Shown: piece after piece, positions 17,537-27,435 of the stretch
How the letters are laid out: each line of letters starts with the position of its first letter
Position numbering within the stretch: the first letter of the stretch is position 1
NCBI GenBank assembly: GCA_027214255.1
Contig: JAPWHL010000001.1
Span: 186,001-250,000, forward strand
Reading direction: 5' to 3'
From: Roseovarius aestuarii
GTDB lineage: Bacteria; Pseudomonadota; Alphaproteobacteria; Rhodobacterales; Rhodobacteraceae
DNA length: 64,000 nt
Program-made: the position numbers and the translations under genes
Notes under the pieces: model-generated
Told to the model about the DNA's origin: nothing
Databases searched by the model: none
Seen by the model: only the letters and a program-made list of their open reading frames with translations

Positions 17537-18468
17537 GCGGCCGCGCGCCTGTCTTCTACCTGATCCTTTTGGTGATGGGCGCGGGCTGGGGGCTGTCGGT
17601 GCCGCTCAGCAAGATTGCGGTCAGCTCGGGTCATCAGCCCTTTGGCCTGATCTTTTGGCAGTTGGTCGTGATGATTCTGTTTTTGGGCGTCATTTGTGCC
17701 GTCCGGGGGCGGCCTGTGCGCATGGAGCGGCGGTACTGGCGGCTCTATATCGTGGTGGGGATGTGCGGGGCGGTTTTGCCCGATATCTTTTTCTATTTGT
17801 CTGCGATGAAACTGCCGGGCGGGATCATGTCGATCATCATCTCGTCGGTGCCGATGTTTTCGCTGCCGATTGCGCTAATGCTGGGCAACGAGACCTTTGC
17901 ATGGCGGCGTTTGCTTGGCTTGTGTTTCGGTCTGAGCGGTATTTTGTTGATCGTCGGCCCCGAGGCAAGCCTGCCCCAGTCGGCGATGGTCGCCTTTGTT
18001 CCCATCGCACTGCTGGCGCCGTTGCTCTATGCAACCGAGGGCAATCTGGTGGCAAAATGGGGCACGCAGGATCTGGATTCGATGCAGGTGATTTTGGCCG
18101 CATCAATCTTTGGCATGGCGGTGACCTTGCCGTTGGCGCTGATCACCGACCAATGGATCAACCCGATGGCCAGTTTCGGCGCGCCCGAGGCGGCGTTGGT
18201 TGCCTCGGCGGTGATTCACGCGGCGGTTTACGCGACATATGTCTGGCTGGTGGGGCGGGCCGGATCGGTTTTTGCCGCGCAAGCCAGCTATTTGGTCACT
18301 GGATGCGGTGTGCTATGGTCTATGTGGCTGCTCAGCGAGAGCTATTCTGCCTATGTCTGGGCTGCTTTGGCCGTGATGATGGTGGGGATGACGTTGGTTC
18401 AGCCGCGCCGGGTGCAAGAGGCGCTTGCGCCGGTGCCAATGAGCGAAGACACTGATCCAACCCTATAG
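17533..18468 (+). CDS. EamA/DMT-family transporter
   Basis: The 311-residue product has ten predicted membrane helices in two EamA repeats, beginning LILLVMGAGWGLSVPLSKIA. The first repeat ends around residue 145 and the second around 290. Drug/metabolite transporters of this size export amino acids, metabolites or drugs. The substrate is unknown. It is coupled to the YmdB gene by ATGA and is 13 bases before the SLC13-type gene, so the three genes likely form one operon. Confidence 0.9.
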   Translation: MSGRAPVFYLILLVMGAGWGLSVPLSKIAVSSGHQPFGLIFWQLVVMILFLGVICAVRGRPVRMERRYWRLYIVVGMCGAVLPDIFFYLSAMKLPGGIMSIIISSVPMFSLPIALMLGNETFAWRRLLGLCFGLSGILLIVGPEASLPQSAMVAFVPIALLAPLLYATEGNLVAKWGTQDLDSMQVILAASIFGMAVTLPLALITDQWINPMASFGAPEAALVASAVIHAAVYATYVWLVGRAGSVFAAQASYLVTGCGVLWSMWLLSESYSAYVWAALAVMMVGMTLVQPRRVQEALAPVPMSEDTDPTL

Positions 18469-18481
18469 GAAAGGCGCGCCC

Positions 18482-20263
18482 GTGATCGCATATTTCGACC
18501 TGTCGCAGACCGCGCAGGCGCTGTTATCGCTGCTGGTGGTGGCGGGCATGTTCGTCTTGTTTGTGCGCGAAAACTATCCGACCGAGGTGGTCGCGATGGG
18601 GGGCGCGGCGCTTATGCTGGCGTTGGGGCTGCTGCCCTATGACGCGGCGTTGGAGGTGCTGTCCAATCCGGCCCCTTGGACCATTGCGGTCATGTTCATC
18701 ATCATGGGGGCCTTGGTGCGAACTGGTGCACTTGAGGCGCTGACGTCGATTGCGGATCGTCAGGCGCGCACCAACCCGCGCCTGGCCATTGTTTTGCTGA
18801 TGGGGTTGGTGATCATAGGGTCGGCCATTATGAACAACACGCCGGTCGTGGTGGTCATGATCCCTGTGTTTGTTCAACTGGGCCGCACCATGGGGGTACC
18901 CGCCTCCAAGTTGTTGATACCGCTTAGTTATGCGGCCATTCTGGGCGGTACATTGACCCTGATCGGGACCTCGACCAACCTGCTGGTCGACGGTGTGGCG
19001 CGTGCGCAGGGTCTGGCACCGTTCACCATCTTTGAGGTGACGCCGCTGGCCGTGGTTCTGGTGGTTTGGGGCATGCTGTACCTGCGGTTCATCGGCCCCA
19101 TTTTGTTGCCCGAACGCGACAGTATGGCTGATATGTTGTCGGATCGAAGTCGCATGAAATTCTTCACCGAGGCTGTGATCCCGCCCGAAAGCAACCTGAT
19201 CGGGCGCGAAGTGACGGGCGTGCAACTGTTCAAACGCGAAGGTGTGCGACTGATCGATGTGGTGCGCGGCGATCAATCGTTGCGGCGCAATCTGGACGCG
19301 GTCACACTGGCCGTGGGTGACCGCGTGGTTTTGCGTACGCAGATGACTGAATTGCTGAGCCTGCAACGCAACAAAAGCCTCAAACGCGTCGATCAGGTTT
19401 CGGCGGTTGAGACCAACACCGTTGAGGTTCTGATCACGCCGGGCTGCAAGATGGTCGGGCGTTCGTTGGGCTCATTGCGGCTGCGGCGGCGCTATGGGGT
19501 TTATCCGCTGGCTGTGCATCGGCGCAATCAGAACATCGGTCGGCAGTTGGATGACTTGATTGTGCGGGTGGGTGACACATTGTTGCTGGAAGGTGCGCCC
19601 GAGGATATCAAGCGACTGGCCAGCGAGATGGACATGGTGGATGTATCGCACCCTTCGGCGCGGGCGTTTCGGCGTGGGCATGCGCCGCTGGCGATTGCTG
19701 CGTTGATTGGTATCGTGGCGCTGGCAGGTCTGGGTGTGGCCCCGATCCTGCTTTTGGCGGTGGTGGCAGTGGCGCTGGTTCTTATGGCGCGGTGCATTGA
19801 CGCGGATGAGGCATTCTCCTTTGTGGATGGCCGCCTTTTGGCACTGATTTTCTCGATGCTGGCTGTGGGTGCGGCGTTGCAGGAGAGCGGCGCGGTGGCA
19901 TTGATCGTCGGAGCGGTCGCGCCGGGGCTGATGCTGTTGCCGGGGGTGTTTGTGATCTGGGCGATCTATCTGCTGACCTCTGTCCTGACCGAGCTGGTCA
20001 GTAACAATGCCGTGGCCGTGGTGGTCACACCGATCGCCATCGGGCTGGCCCAAGCGATGGGTATTGATCCGCGCCCGTTGGTGGTGGCGGTGATGGTCGC
20101 GGCGAGTGCCAGTTTTGCAACCCCCATCGGATATCAGACCAACACGTTGGTTTATGGGCCCGGCGGATATCGCTTTACCGACTTTTTGCGTGTCGGGGTG
20201 CCATTAAATCTGAGCGTGGGGCTGCTTGCCTCGGCCCTGATCCCGTATTTCTGGCCGCTGTAA
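18482..20263 (+). CDS. SLC13/DASS-family permease with two TrkA-C domains
   Basis: The 593-residue protein has hydrophobic blocks at both ends and a central soluble region (about residues 205-385) with two RCK-C/TrkA-C domains. Substrate-site signatures of the family occur twice: IMNNTPVVVVMIPV with LIGTSTNLLVDG in the first half, and LVSNNAVAVVVTPIAIG with YQTNTLVYGPGGYRF in the second. Such carriers move dicarboxylates, sulfate or other anions with Na+. A GTG start is used. It is convergent with a related gene at 20369. Confidence 0.9.
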   Translation: MIAYFDLSQTAQALLSLLVVAGMFVLFVRENYPTEVVAMGGAALMLALGLLPYDAALEVLSNPAPWTIAVMFIIMGALVRTGALEALTSIADRQARTNPRLAIVLLMGLVIIGSAIMNNTPVVVVMIPVFVQLGRTMGVPASKLLIPLSYAAILGGTLTLIGTSTNLLVDGVARAQGLAPFTIFEVTPLAVVLVVWGMLYLRFIGPILLPERDSMADMLSDRSRMKFFTEAVIPPESNLIGREVTGVQLFKREGVRLIDVVRGDQSLRRNLDAVTLAVGDRVVLRTQMTELLSLQRNKSLKRVDQVSAVETNTVEVLITPGCKMVGRSLGSLRLRRRYGVYPLAVHRRNQNIGRQLDDLIVRVGDTLLLEGAPEDIKRLASEMDMVDVSHPSARAFRRGHAPLAIAALIGIVALAGLGVAPILLLAVVAVALVLMARCIDADEAFSFVDGRLLALIFSMLAVGAALQESGAVALIVGAVAPGLMLLPGVFVIWAIYLLTSVLTELVSNNAVAVVVTPIAIGLAQAMGIDPRPLVVAVMVAASASFATPIGYQTNTLVYGPGGYRFTDFLRVGVPLNLSVGLLASALIPYFWPL

Positions 20264-20282
20264 CGCGATGAACGTCCGGATT

Positions 20283-20356
20283 GGGGGCGCTGCCCCCGAT
20301 GTCGAATTTCAACGAAATTCAACATCCCCCCGGGGTATTTGACCCAAGAAAAAGCC
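20283..20356 (+). repeat. Composite intergenic element: GGGGGC/GCCCCC hairpin plus class A copy
   Basis: GGGGGC (20283-20288) and GCCCCC (20292-20297) form a hairpin with a three-base loop. A short AT-rich spacer with TTTCAACGAAATTCAA follows, then GGGGTATTTGACCCAAGAAA (20332 on). It lies between two convergent genes and could act in transcription termination. Confidence 0.6.
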
Positions 20357-20368
20357 GGTGGGACGGGC

Positions 20369-22141
20369 TTAGAGGGGCCAGAACACCAGAATGGCGGGCA
20401 CCGAAACGGCGACCACTAGGATTTCCAAGGGCAGGCCCATGCGCCAATAATCGCCAAAGCGATAGCCTCCGGGGCCCAGAATGAGCGTGTTGTTCTTGTG
20501 CCCGATGGGCGTCAGAAACGCCGAGGAGGCGGCAATGGCGACGGCCATTAAAAACGGATCCGCTGAGACGTCCAGCGACTGTGCCATCTGGATGCCGACG
20601 GGGGCCGCGACGATGGTTGTGGCGGTGTTGTTCAACACGTCCGACAGGGTCATCGTCACGATCATCAGCGCCGTGAGGATCGCCCAAGCAGGCAGACCTG
20701 CTGTAACGTCGACCAGCGCGCGTGCGATCAACTGTGTGCCCCCAGCGGTTTCCAATGCGGCCCCCAGCGGGATCATCGACCCCAGCAAAACCACCACGGG
20801 CCATTCGATATGGGTGTAAAGTTCGTTGATTGGAACGATGCGGGTGAGAACATAGGCGACCACCACCAGCCCGAGCGCGACGGGCAGATAGACAAGGCCC
20901 AGACTCGCCGCTGCGACGGCCCCGCCGAAAAGGGCGATAGCCGTCCATGTTTTGCGGTTTTGCGTGACGGCAAGCCCGCGATCCGCCAAGGGCAGGCCAC
21001 CCAGCCAGTCTGCGATTTCGTCACCGCGGTCTTTGGGAACCAGCAGCAACAGGATATCGCCCGGCTCAATCACTTCGCGGCGCATCTGTTCGGTGATGCG
21101 GCGACCCTGTCGTGAAATCCCCATCAAAACAGCCCGCTGACGCCAGTGCAGGCCGATGGCCTGCGCGGTTTTTCCGGCAATGCGGGCGTCACGCGGAATG
21201 ACCAATTCCAGCAGGTCCAGGCCTTCGCCTTCGGCGCGCAGGGCCTCGTCACGTTTGGTATCCGAAAATCCAAGGTCCAATGCCGCCCGAAACTCGTCCA
21301 GTGCGTCGGGTTGAGCCTCAAGAACAAGTGTATCGCCGGCCTTGAGCGCGGTCGTGCGCGCCGTGCCATAGAGGCGTTTTCCTTCGCGGATCAGGCCCAG
21401 AAGGGCGACATCCGTCTTGGCAGCGACATCTTCTAGTTCGCTCAGGCGTTTGTCGATATGCGCAGATGCGTCGGGGATGGTCAGTTCGGCGATATAGGCG
21501 GTCACGTCCGAGGCATTCAGCACAGAATCCGCGCGTTGTGGGATCATCCGCCAGCCAATCAGGGCCACAAAGACCAGCCCGGCCAGCGCGGTAATCCCTC
21601 CGACCGGCGCAAAATCGAACATGCCAAAGGGCGTGCCCAATGCGTCTTGGCGAATGGCGGCGATGATGATGTTGGGGGGCGTGCCAATCAGCGTGACCAT
21701 GCCGCCAAGAATGGTCGCAAAGCTGAGCGGCATCAGGCTGAGCCCTGGCGGGCGCCCCGCCTTGCGCGCGGTTTGGACGTCCACCGGCATCAACAGGGCC
21801 AGCGCCGCCACGTTGTTCATAAAGGCCGACAGAATGCCGCCAATCGCCCCCATCAGTGCGATATGCGTGCCCAAGGCGCGGCTGGCATCCACCATCGTGC
21901 GGGTGATCAGGAACACCGCGCCCGAGCGCACCAGCCCCGCCGACACAATCAGCACCAGCGCCACAATCAACGTCGCCGGGTGCCCAAATCCGGAAAATGC
22001 TGCCTCGGTCGGCACAACGCCGAGAACAACACCGACCATCAACGCCGCAAAGGCAACGAGATCATAGCGGTATCGTCCCCATAACAGCAGGGCAAACACG
22101 GTGCCGAAAAGGCCAAAAAGAATGATTTGTTCTGAGCTCAT
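20369..22141 (-). CDS. SLC13/DASS-family permease with two TrkA-C domains (second copy)
   Basis: The 590-residue protein shares the architecture of the convergent neighbour: membrane half with [14 protein letters not shown] and [10 protein letters not shown], central TrkA-C region (about residues 195-370), then membrane half with [15 protein letters not shown] and [16 protein letters not shown]. The start is ATG 22141 ([13 protein letters not shown]); an ORF extension to 22204 is not hydrophobic and is rejected. Sequence differs clearly from the neighbour, so it is an old paralogue with perhaps a different anion. Confidence 0.9.
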   Translation of the reverse strand: MSSEQIILFGLFGTVFALLLWGRYRYDLVAFAALMVGVVLGVVPTEAAFSGFGHPATLIVALVLIVSAGLVRSGAVFLITRTMVDASRALGTHIALMGAIGGILSAFMNNVAALALLMPVDVQTARKAGRPPGLSLMPLSFATILGGMVTLIGTPPNIIIAAIRQDALGTPFGMFDFAPVGGITALAGLVFVALIGWRMIPQRADSVLNASDVTAYIAELTIPDASAHIDKRLSELEDVAAKTDVALLGLIREGKRLYGTARTTALKAGDTLVLEAQPDALDEFRAALDLGFSDTKRDEALRAEGEGLDLLELVIPRDARIAGKTAQAIGLHWRQRAVLMGISRQGRRITEQMRREVIEPGDILLLLVPKDRGDEIADWLGGLPLADRGLAVTQNRKTWTAIALFGGAVAAASLGLVYLPVALGLVVVAYVLTRIVPINELYTHIEWPVVVLLGSMIPLGAALETAGGTQLIARALVDVTAGLPAWAILTALMIVTMTLSDVLNNTATTIVAAPVGIQMAQSLDVSADPFLMAVAIAASSAFLTPIGHKNNTLILGPGGYRFGDYWRMGLPLEILVVAVSVPAILVFWPL

Positions 22142-22249
22142 CCCACAGAGGTAGCGCAGTTGTTTTTCCACGTCACGCGGCAATACCGTTGCCCCCCGGC
22201 GCAAGGGGCGTTATGTGATGATCGATTTTTCGATCTGCAAGGAGCGCAC

Positions 22250-22990
22250 ATGGCTGGCCATTCCAAATGGGCAAATATTCAACACCGCAAAGGACGCCAG
22301 GACGCTGTGCGCTCCAAGTTGTTTTCCAAGCTCAGCAAGGAGATCACTGTTGCGGCAAAGATGGGGGATCCCGACCCGGAAAAGAACCCGCGTCTGCGTA
22401 TGGCCGTTAAAGAGGCTAAATCGCAATCGGTGCCCAAGGATGTGATCGACCGCGCGATCAAGAAGTCGCAGGCCGGAGAGGGCGATGATTACGAGGAAAT
22501 CCGCTATGAGGGCTATGGCCCCAATGGTGTGGCGGTGATCGTCGAGGCTATGACAGACAACCGCAACCGCACCGCCAGCACCGTGCGCAGCACCTTTACT
22601 AAACACGGTGGCAATCTGGGTGAAACGGGCAGCGTCGGGTTTATGTTCGATCGCAAAGGCGAAGTGGTGTACCCTGCGAGCGTCGGTGACGCGGATACTG
22701 TGATGATGGCCGCAATCGAGGCCGGGGCCGAAGATGTGGAATCCTCGGAGGAGGGGCACACCGTCTGGTGCGCCGATACGGACCTGAACGAAGTGGCAAC
22801 CGCGTTGGAAGCCGAGCTGGGCGAAAGCGAAACCACCCGCCTGACATGGCGTCCGACCACCACCACCGAGATGGATCTCGAGGGTATGGTCAAGTTGATG
22901 AAATTGCTTGATGCTTTGGAAGACGATGACGACATTCAACGCGTCACGACGAACTTTGAGGCGTCGGATGAGGTGATGGAACAGCTGTGA
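22250..22990 (+). CDS. yebC: YebC/PmpR-family protein
   Basis: The 246-residue protein starts [20 protein letters not shown], the near-invariant YebC opening, followed by ARDA-like [16 protein letters not shown] and [19 protein letters not shown]. Family members are transcription regulators or, by recent work on some YebC proteins, ribosome-associated factors that ease translation of difficult motifs such as polyproline. AAGGAG precedes the ATG at 22250. It stands alone, divergent from the SLC13-type gene. Confidence 0.96.
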   Translation: MAGHSKWANIQHRKGRQDAVRSKLFSKLSKEITVAAKMGDPDPEKNPRLRMAVKEAKSQSVPKDVIDRAIKKSQAGEGDDYEEIRYEGYGPNGVAVIVEAMTDNRNRTASTVRSTFTKHGGNLGETGSVGFMFDRKGEVVYPASVGDADTVMMAAIEAGAEDVESSEEGHTVWCADTDLNEVATALEAELGESETTRLTWRPTTTTEMDLEGMVKLMKLLDALEDDDDIQRVTTNFEASDEVMEQL

Positions 22991-23159
22991 TCCGACGCGG
23001 ATCGGCAGGCTGATCATCACTTTGACACTGTTCAATTGCGCATTCAGGGCGGGGGATGAAAATCCGCCGCCTGACAAAATGGGCGTAATTCGTCGCTTGC
23101 CTGTTACAGAACGCGATATATAGTTGACCCAAGCCACATCTGGCAGGGGTGAGCGGACC

Positions 23160-23747
23160 GTGACACAAGCCGATTTTCGAAGTGAATTCGTAAGAGAGCC
23201 GGGCGCGCTTAGGCAAAACCCGGCGTTGGTCTTGAATGCGGACTATCGCCCGCTCAGTTATTATCCCTTGTCATTGTGGTGCTGGCAGGATGCGGTCAAG
23301 GCGGTTTATCTGGATCGTGTCGACATCGTTGCCGAGTATGACAATGTCGTGCGCAGCCCAAATCATCAGATCCGCATCCCATCGGTGATTGTTCTAAAGG
23401 ATTATGTCAAACCTCAAAAGAAAGTGGCCTTTACCCGCTTCAACTTGTTCTTACGCGACGAGTTTTGCTGTCAGTACTGTGGCGCGCGTGGCGATTTGAC
23501 CTTTGACCATGTTGTGCCGCGCGCTCATGGTGGCGTGACAAGTTGGGAAAATGTGGTGGCGGCATGCAGCCGGTGCAATCTGGCGAAAGGCTCGCTTAGC
23601 TTGCGCCGTAGCGGGATGGCCCTGCGCAAAACGCCCCGCCGCCCCGAGGCCGAGCAGTTGCGCAATTTGGGGCGCAAGTTTCCTCCGGGCCATTTGCACG
23701 CCAGCTGGATGGATTTCCTCTATTGGGATGCCGAGCTGGAGGCCTGA
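23160..23747 (+). CDS. HNH endonuclease family protein
   Basis: The 195-residue protein has an N-terminal domain with LVLNADYRPLSYYPLSLWCW and a C-terminal HNH domain: CQYCGARGDLTFDHVVPRAH, then GGVTSWENVVAACSRCNLAKG. Two CxxC pairs bind the structural metal and the HNH residues are present. This type is a conserved chromosomal protein, unlike intron homing nucleases; its substrate is unknown. GTG at 23160, after AGGGGTGAG, is preferred over a TTG at 23124. Confidence 0.9.
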   Translation: MTQADFRSEFVREPGALRQNPALVLNADYRPLSYYPLSLWCWQDAVKAVYLDRVDIVAEYDNVVRSPNHQIRIPSVIVLKDYVKPQKKVAFTRFNLFLRDEFCCQYCGARGDLTFDHVVPRAHGGVTSWENVVAACSRCNLAKGSLSLRRSGMALRKTPRRPEAEQLRNLGRKFPPGHLHASWMDFLYWDAELEA

Positions 23748-23853
23748 GCGGGCTTTGCAATTGGTTTACAAGCTGCCCAGCCGCACGCATGTTGTCCAAA
23801 TGACATAAACCGGACGCCCGTAGTGCAATCCGGGCGGCAAAAGGGGCGGCAGT

Positions 23854-24348
23854 ATGGGGAAACCTATCACGATTGGTTTGGGCGTAGGGGCCGGGATCAT
23901 TTGGTCCTTTGCGCTGTTGTGGCTGGCGGCGCACTATGTGCAGTTGCCGGTTTTTGCCTTGATGCCAACGATCATGACCGCATTTTTCGCCCCCGGTCTG
24001 GTGATGGCCGTGATGATGGCCGTATCTGTGCGCCAAACGTGGCGCGACTATCCAGCGGGCGACATCCCACCGGCAACCACGGGCGGCACCTTGCCGCGCG
24101 TGATATACGATACAGCCTGTCATCTGGTTCTGGGGCTGTGCATCTGGCCTGCGGCTGCGGTGTTACTGGGTGGGCCGGGGCCCGGGGTGATCGCCATTCT
24201 GGGCGCGGGCTTGGCCGTGTCGCGGGTGGTGTTTTGGATCGGGTGCTATTGGTCCGTGGGGCTGCGAACCTTCGGGCTGGTGTCCAGCCTTGGGCCGACC
24301 TTGATGGTTGCGATTTGGGCGCTGTGGATTTTGATGGGTCGTTTCTAG
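23854..24348 (+). CDS. MAPEG-like membrane protein
   Basis: The 164-residue product has four hydrophobic segments (about residues 5-28, 35-60, 88-125 and 140-162). The central segment RVIYDTACHLVLGLCIWPAA and the later VVFWIGCYWSVGLRTFG resemble the MAPEG family (membrane-associated proteins in eicosanoid and glutathione metabolism), whose bacterial members are mostly uncharacterised. The resemblance is moderate, so the domain name is tentative. It stands alone between the HNH and VOC genes. Confidence 0.65.
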   Translation: MGKPITIGLGVGAGIIWSFALLWLAAHYVQLPVFALMPTIMTAFFAPGLVMAVMMAVSVRQTWRDYPAGDIPPATTGGTLPRVIYDTACHLVLGLCIWPAAAVLLGGPGPGVIAILGAGLAVSRVVFWIGCYWSVGLRTFGLVSSLGPTLMVAIWALWILMGRF

Positions 24349-24473
24349 GGTTAACTACAGGTTTACGCGGCGTAAAATATACATGGCCTGTGGAGTTGCA
24401 ATTCAATCGAGCACCACTTTATTGATAACGCAACACCAGCGCATTCAGCGCCGGATAGATGCGGGAGGCCACA

Positions 24474-25085
24474 ATGCTGACATTGGATCATTTGGCGGTA
24501 GCGGCGGCGACGCTGTCTGAAGGACGGCGAGCGGTCGAGGATGCGTTGGGGGTGCGGCTTCAAACCGGGGGGCAGCATGCGCATTTTGGCACGCATAATC
24601 TGCTGCTGGGGTTGGAGGATGGGCTATACTTGGAAGTGATTGCGATTGACCCGCGCGCGGTGCCGCCACAGTATCCGCGCTGGTTCAATCTGGATCGGTT
24701 CGACGGGGCGCCGCGTCTGGGAAACTGGATTTGTCGCACCGATGATTTGCCCGCTGCGCAGGCCGCGCTGCCCGGTCTGGGTCAAACCGTGTCGTTAGAG
24801 CGAGGTGATCTGAAATGGCGCATGGCCGTTCCGGATGACGGGCTGTTGCCGTTTGACAATTGCCATCCGGCCGTCATGCAATGGGACAGCGCGTTGCATC
24901 CTGCCGGAGTGTTGAACGCGACCGGCGTGTCCCTGCGCCATCTGGTGGTCACGCATCCCGAAGCGGCAGAGTTGCAGGCCCGACTGTCCGAACATTTGAA
25001 CGACCCACGGATTCTGTTCGAGCCGGGGACTGCCGGGTTGCGGGCTGAGTTTGACACCCCCAACGGGCGGCGTCTGCTGTCATGA
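24474..25085 (+). CDS. Glyoxalase-like / VOC-fold protein
   Basis: The 203-residue protein begins MLTLDHLAVAAATLSEGRRA and continues with FGTHNLLLGLEDGLYLEVIA, the paired beta-alpha-beta units of the vicinal-oxygen-chelate fold, with His and Glu metal-ligand candidates. It matches the glyoxalase-like domain family PF13468. Start is ATG 24474 behind GGGAGG. It overlaps the GNAT gene by four bases, so the two are coupled. Substrate unknown. Confidence 0.8.
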   Translation: MLTLDHLAVAAATLSEGRRAVEDALGVRLQTGGQHAHFGTHNLLLGLEDGLYLEVIAIDPRAVPPQYPRWFNLDRFDGAPRLGNWICRTDDLPAAQAALPGLGQTVSLERGDLKWRMAVPDDGLLPFDNCHPAVMQWDSALHPAGVLNATGVSLRHLVVTHPEAAELQARLSEHLNDPRILFEPGTAGLRAEFDTPNGRRLLS

Positions 25086-25570
25086 TCATACGCGATGGCA
25101 AAACGTCGGATGCAGCGCATATCCTGACGTTTTGGAATCCGCAGATTCGCGATACGGCCATCACCTTTACCACGCTATTGAAGACCGAAGCGGGCCTGTG
25201 TGAAGACATGCGCGCCTGTGCCGCCGAGAACCGCGCCTTTTTGGTGGTCGAACGTGCACACAACGTCGTCGGGGTGGCGACTTGGGGCAGGTTTCGCAGC
25301 GGGCCGGGATATGTGCACACGGGCGAGCATTCCATCGTACTGGCCGCCGCGGAACGCGGCAAGGGAACCGGACGCGCGCTGTTGAGTGCATTGGAGGATC
25401 GCGCAAAAGGGGCGGGCCTGCACGTTTTGGTGGCCGGTGTCAGCGCCGAAAACCCCGGCGCAATCGCCTTTCACGAGGCAATGGGATATAAGCGGGTCGG
25501 GTGTTTGCCGCAGGTCGGGCGCAAATTCGACCGATGGATGGATCTGATCTTGTTGCAAAAAACGCTTTAG
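25082..25570 (+). CDS. GNAT N-acetyltransferase (phosphinothricin-acetyltransferase type)
   Basis: The 162-residue enzyme has the acetyl-CoA-binding motif ERGKGTGRALLSALEDRA (about residues 92-109), and the family's AGVSAENPGAIAFHEAMGYK. The N-terminal RDGKTSDAAHILTFWNPQIR and the order of motifs match the Pat/Bar-like subgroup that acetylates amino compounds such as methionine sulfone or phosphinothricin. Natural substrate is unknown. It is translated from an ATG that overlaps the VOC gene stop. Confidence 0.88.
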   Translation: MIIRDGKTSDAAHILTFWNPQIRDTAITFTTLLKTEAGLCEDMRACAAENRAFLVVERAHNVVGVATWGRFRSGPGYVHTGEHSIVLAAAERGKGTGRALLSALEDRAKGAGLHVLVAGVSAENPGAIAFHEAMGYKRVGCLPQVGRKFDRWMDLILLQKTL

Positions 25571-25679
25571 TGCCGTTTGCGCGCGCCCAAGCGCCAAATT
25601 GACGCACAGGGCAGGATAGCCGACCTGATTTCGGGAAAATCTGTTCCCACTTGGGCGCCCCGCGATTAAGGTCACGCCC

Positions 25680-26363
25680 ATGTCATTGTGGACGCGCATA
25701 TCCGAGGCCCTGTCGGCCCTTGCCAGCGGCGAGGGGCTGAGCGCTGTGTTTGACCGGCTGCGCACCTCGCCCGAAAGAAGTGTGGCCTTTACCATCGCGG
25801 TTATCGCGCTAAGCGCAAAGATGGCCAAGGCCGACGGTCAGGTCACGCGGGACGAGGTCACGGCCTTTCGCGACGTGTTCCAGATCGCGCGCGAGGATGA
25901 ATCTGGCGCGGCGCGGGTGTTCAATCTGGCCCGTCAGGACGTTGCTGGCTTTGAAGAATATGCGCGCCGCATCAAGGCTATGTTCGGTGACGATCTGGCT
26001 GCTTTGCAGGATCTTATGGAAGGGCTGTTCCATATTGCGATGGCTGACGGAACGTATCACCCTGCCGAAGACGCGTTTCTAGAGCGGGTTGCCACGATTT
26101 TTGAGCTGGACGCACGCACGTTTCAGGGCATGCGGTGCCGCTTTGTCCCTGACGCCAAGCCAGATCCGTATTCCGTTCTGGGGGCATCGCCAGATGCAGA
26201 TCTGGCCGAAGTGCAGCGCCTGTACCGCGCTGCGGTGCGCGCCAATCACCCGGACCGGATGATCGCGCGTGGTGTTCCCGCCGAGGCGATCAAACTGGCG
26301 GAAAAACGCATGATAGATCTGAACCGCGCCTGGGAGGACATCCAGCAAGCGCATGGCGCATAG
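25680..26363 (+). CDS. TerB plus J-domain co-chaperone (DjlA-like, no membrane anchor)
   Basis: The 227-residue protein joins a TerB-like helical domain (residues about 40-140; AKADGQVTRDEVTAFRDVF) to a C-terminal J domain with the HPD motif (ANHPDRMIARG) beginning PDPYSVLGASPDADLAEVQR. This is the layout of DjlA but the N-terminal membrane helix of DjlA is absent. J domains stimulate DnaK ATPase; the TerB part suggests metal or envelope-stress roles. It lies eight bases before an EEP-family gene. Confidence 0.88.
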   Translation: MSLWTRISEALSALASGEGLSAVFDRLRTSPERSVAFTIAVIALSAKMAKADGQVTRDEVTAFRDVFQIAREDESGAARVFNLARQDVAGFEEYARRIKAMFGDDLAALQDLMEGLFHIAMADGTYHPAEDAFLERVATIFELDARTFQGMRCRFVPDAKPDPYSVLGASPDADLAEVQRLYRAAVRANHPDRMIARGVPAEAIKLAEKRMIDLNRAWEDIQQAHGA

Positions 26364-26371
26364 GGGGGCTG

Positions 26372-27403
26372 ATGCGGCTGGCAACCTATAATATTGAGTG
26401 GTTCAATGCGCTGTTTGATGACGCGGGGATCTTGCTGGACGATGATGTCTGGTCCGCGCGCTATAACATCACACGATCCGATCAGGCCGTCGCCATTGGC
26501 ACAGTCTTGAACGCGCTGGACGCGGATGCGGTAATGATTATCGAGGCACCGGATCACAACGGCAGGCGCAGTACCGTCACAGCGCTGGAAGGGTTCGCCG
26601 CGCTGATGGGGCTGCGCGCGCGCCGTGCGTTGGTGGGGTTCACCAACGATACGCAGCAGGAAATTGCGCTGCTCTATGATCCTGATGTTCTTAGCGTAGT
26701 GCATGACCCGATTGGGCCGGTTACGGGGCAACCCCGGGACGGGGATGCGCCGCGGTTTGATTCGGCGTTCCGGATTGATCTGGATGTTGATGCACGCGCT
26801 GATGTGGTGCGTTTTTCAAAACCACCGCTGGAAGTTGCCGTGACGACGGCCGGGGGGACGCGGCTGCGCTTGATCGGGGTGCACCTGAAATCCAAGGCTC
26901 CGCGCGGGGCAGCAACGCCAGAAGACGCCCAACGCATTTCCATTGCAAACCGGCGCAAGCAATTGGCACAGGCGATCTGGCTGCGTGCGCGGGTGGACGC
27001 GCATCTGGCGGCGGGTGATTCCCTGATTGTCATGGGTGATCTGAACGATGGCCCGGGGCTGGACAAGTTTGAGCACCTTTTCGGTCGTTCATCGGTCGAG
27101 ATCGTTCTGGGTGAGGGGGAGGAGGCGCGCCTTTTTGACCCGCATGCACAGCATGCTCTGGGGCGGAAATTTGGCACGATGCACAGCACCTCGCGGTTTT
27201 ATCTGAGTGACCGAAAATGCTATATGCAGGCCCTGCTGGATTACATCATGGTTTCGCCGGATTTGCATCAACGAGGACCGGTTTGGCGTATCTGGCACCC
27301 GTTTGACGACCCTGCCTGTTGGTCCCGGCCCGAACTGCGCGATGCGTTGCTGGCGGCATCGGATCATTTCCCTGTCACGCTGGATATTGATCTGGGGTCT
27401 TAA
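26372..27403 (+). CDS. Endonuclease/exonuclease/phosphatase-family protein
   Basis: The 343-residue protein has the EEP fold motifs: TYNIEWFNALFDD near the start, LIGVHLKSKAPRG in the middle, VMGDLNDGPGLDKF and the C-terminal AASDHFPVTLDID. These carry the metal-binding Asn/Glu/Asp and the catalytic Asp and His. Family members are nucleases or phosphodiesterases of varied specificity. The absence of a signal peptide suggests a cytoplasmic enzyme. The substrate cannot be assigned. Confidence 0.87.
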   Translation: MRLATYNIEWFNALFDDAGILLDDDVWSARYNITRSDQAVAIGTVLNALDADAVMIIEAPDHNGRRSTVTALEGFAALMGLRARRALVGFTNDTQQEIALLYDPDVLSVVHDPIGPVTGQPRDGDAPRFDSAFRIDLDVDARADVVRFSKPPLEVAVTTAGGTRLRLIGVHLKSKAPRGAATPEDAQRISIANRRKQLAQAIWLRARVDAHLAAGDSLIVMGDLNDGPGLDKFEHLFGRSSVEIVLGEGEEARLFDPHAQHALGRKFGTMHSTSRFYLSDRKCYMQALLDYIMVSPDLHQRGPVWRIWHPFDDPACWSRPELRDALLAASDHFPVTLDIDLGS

Positions 27404-27435
27404 CGTAGGGCGATTGCGTGCCTATATTCAAAGGC

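Noticed and set aside
23160..23747. HNH protein as a mobile intron or homing endonuclease
   Set aside because: No intron, no interrupted gene and no repeats at its ends; composition matches the flanks.
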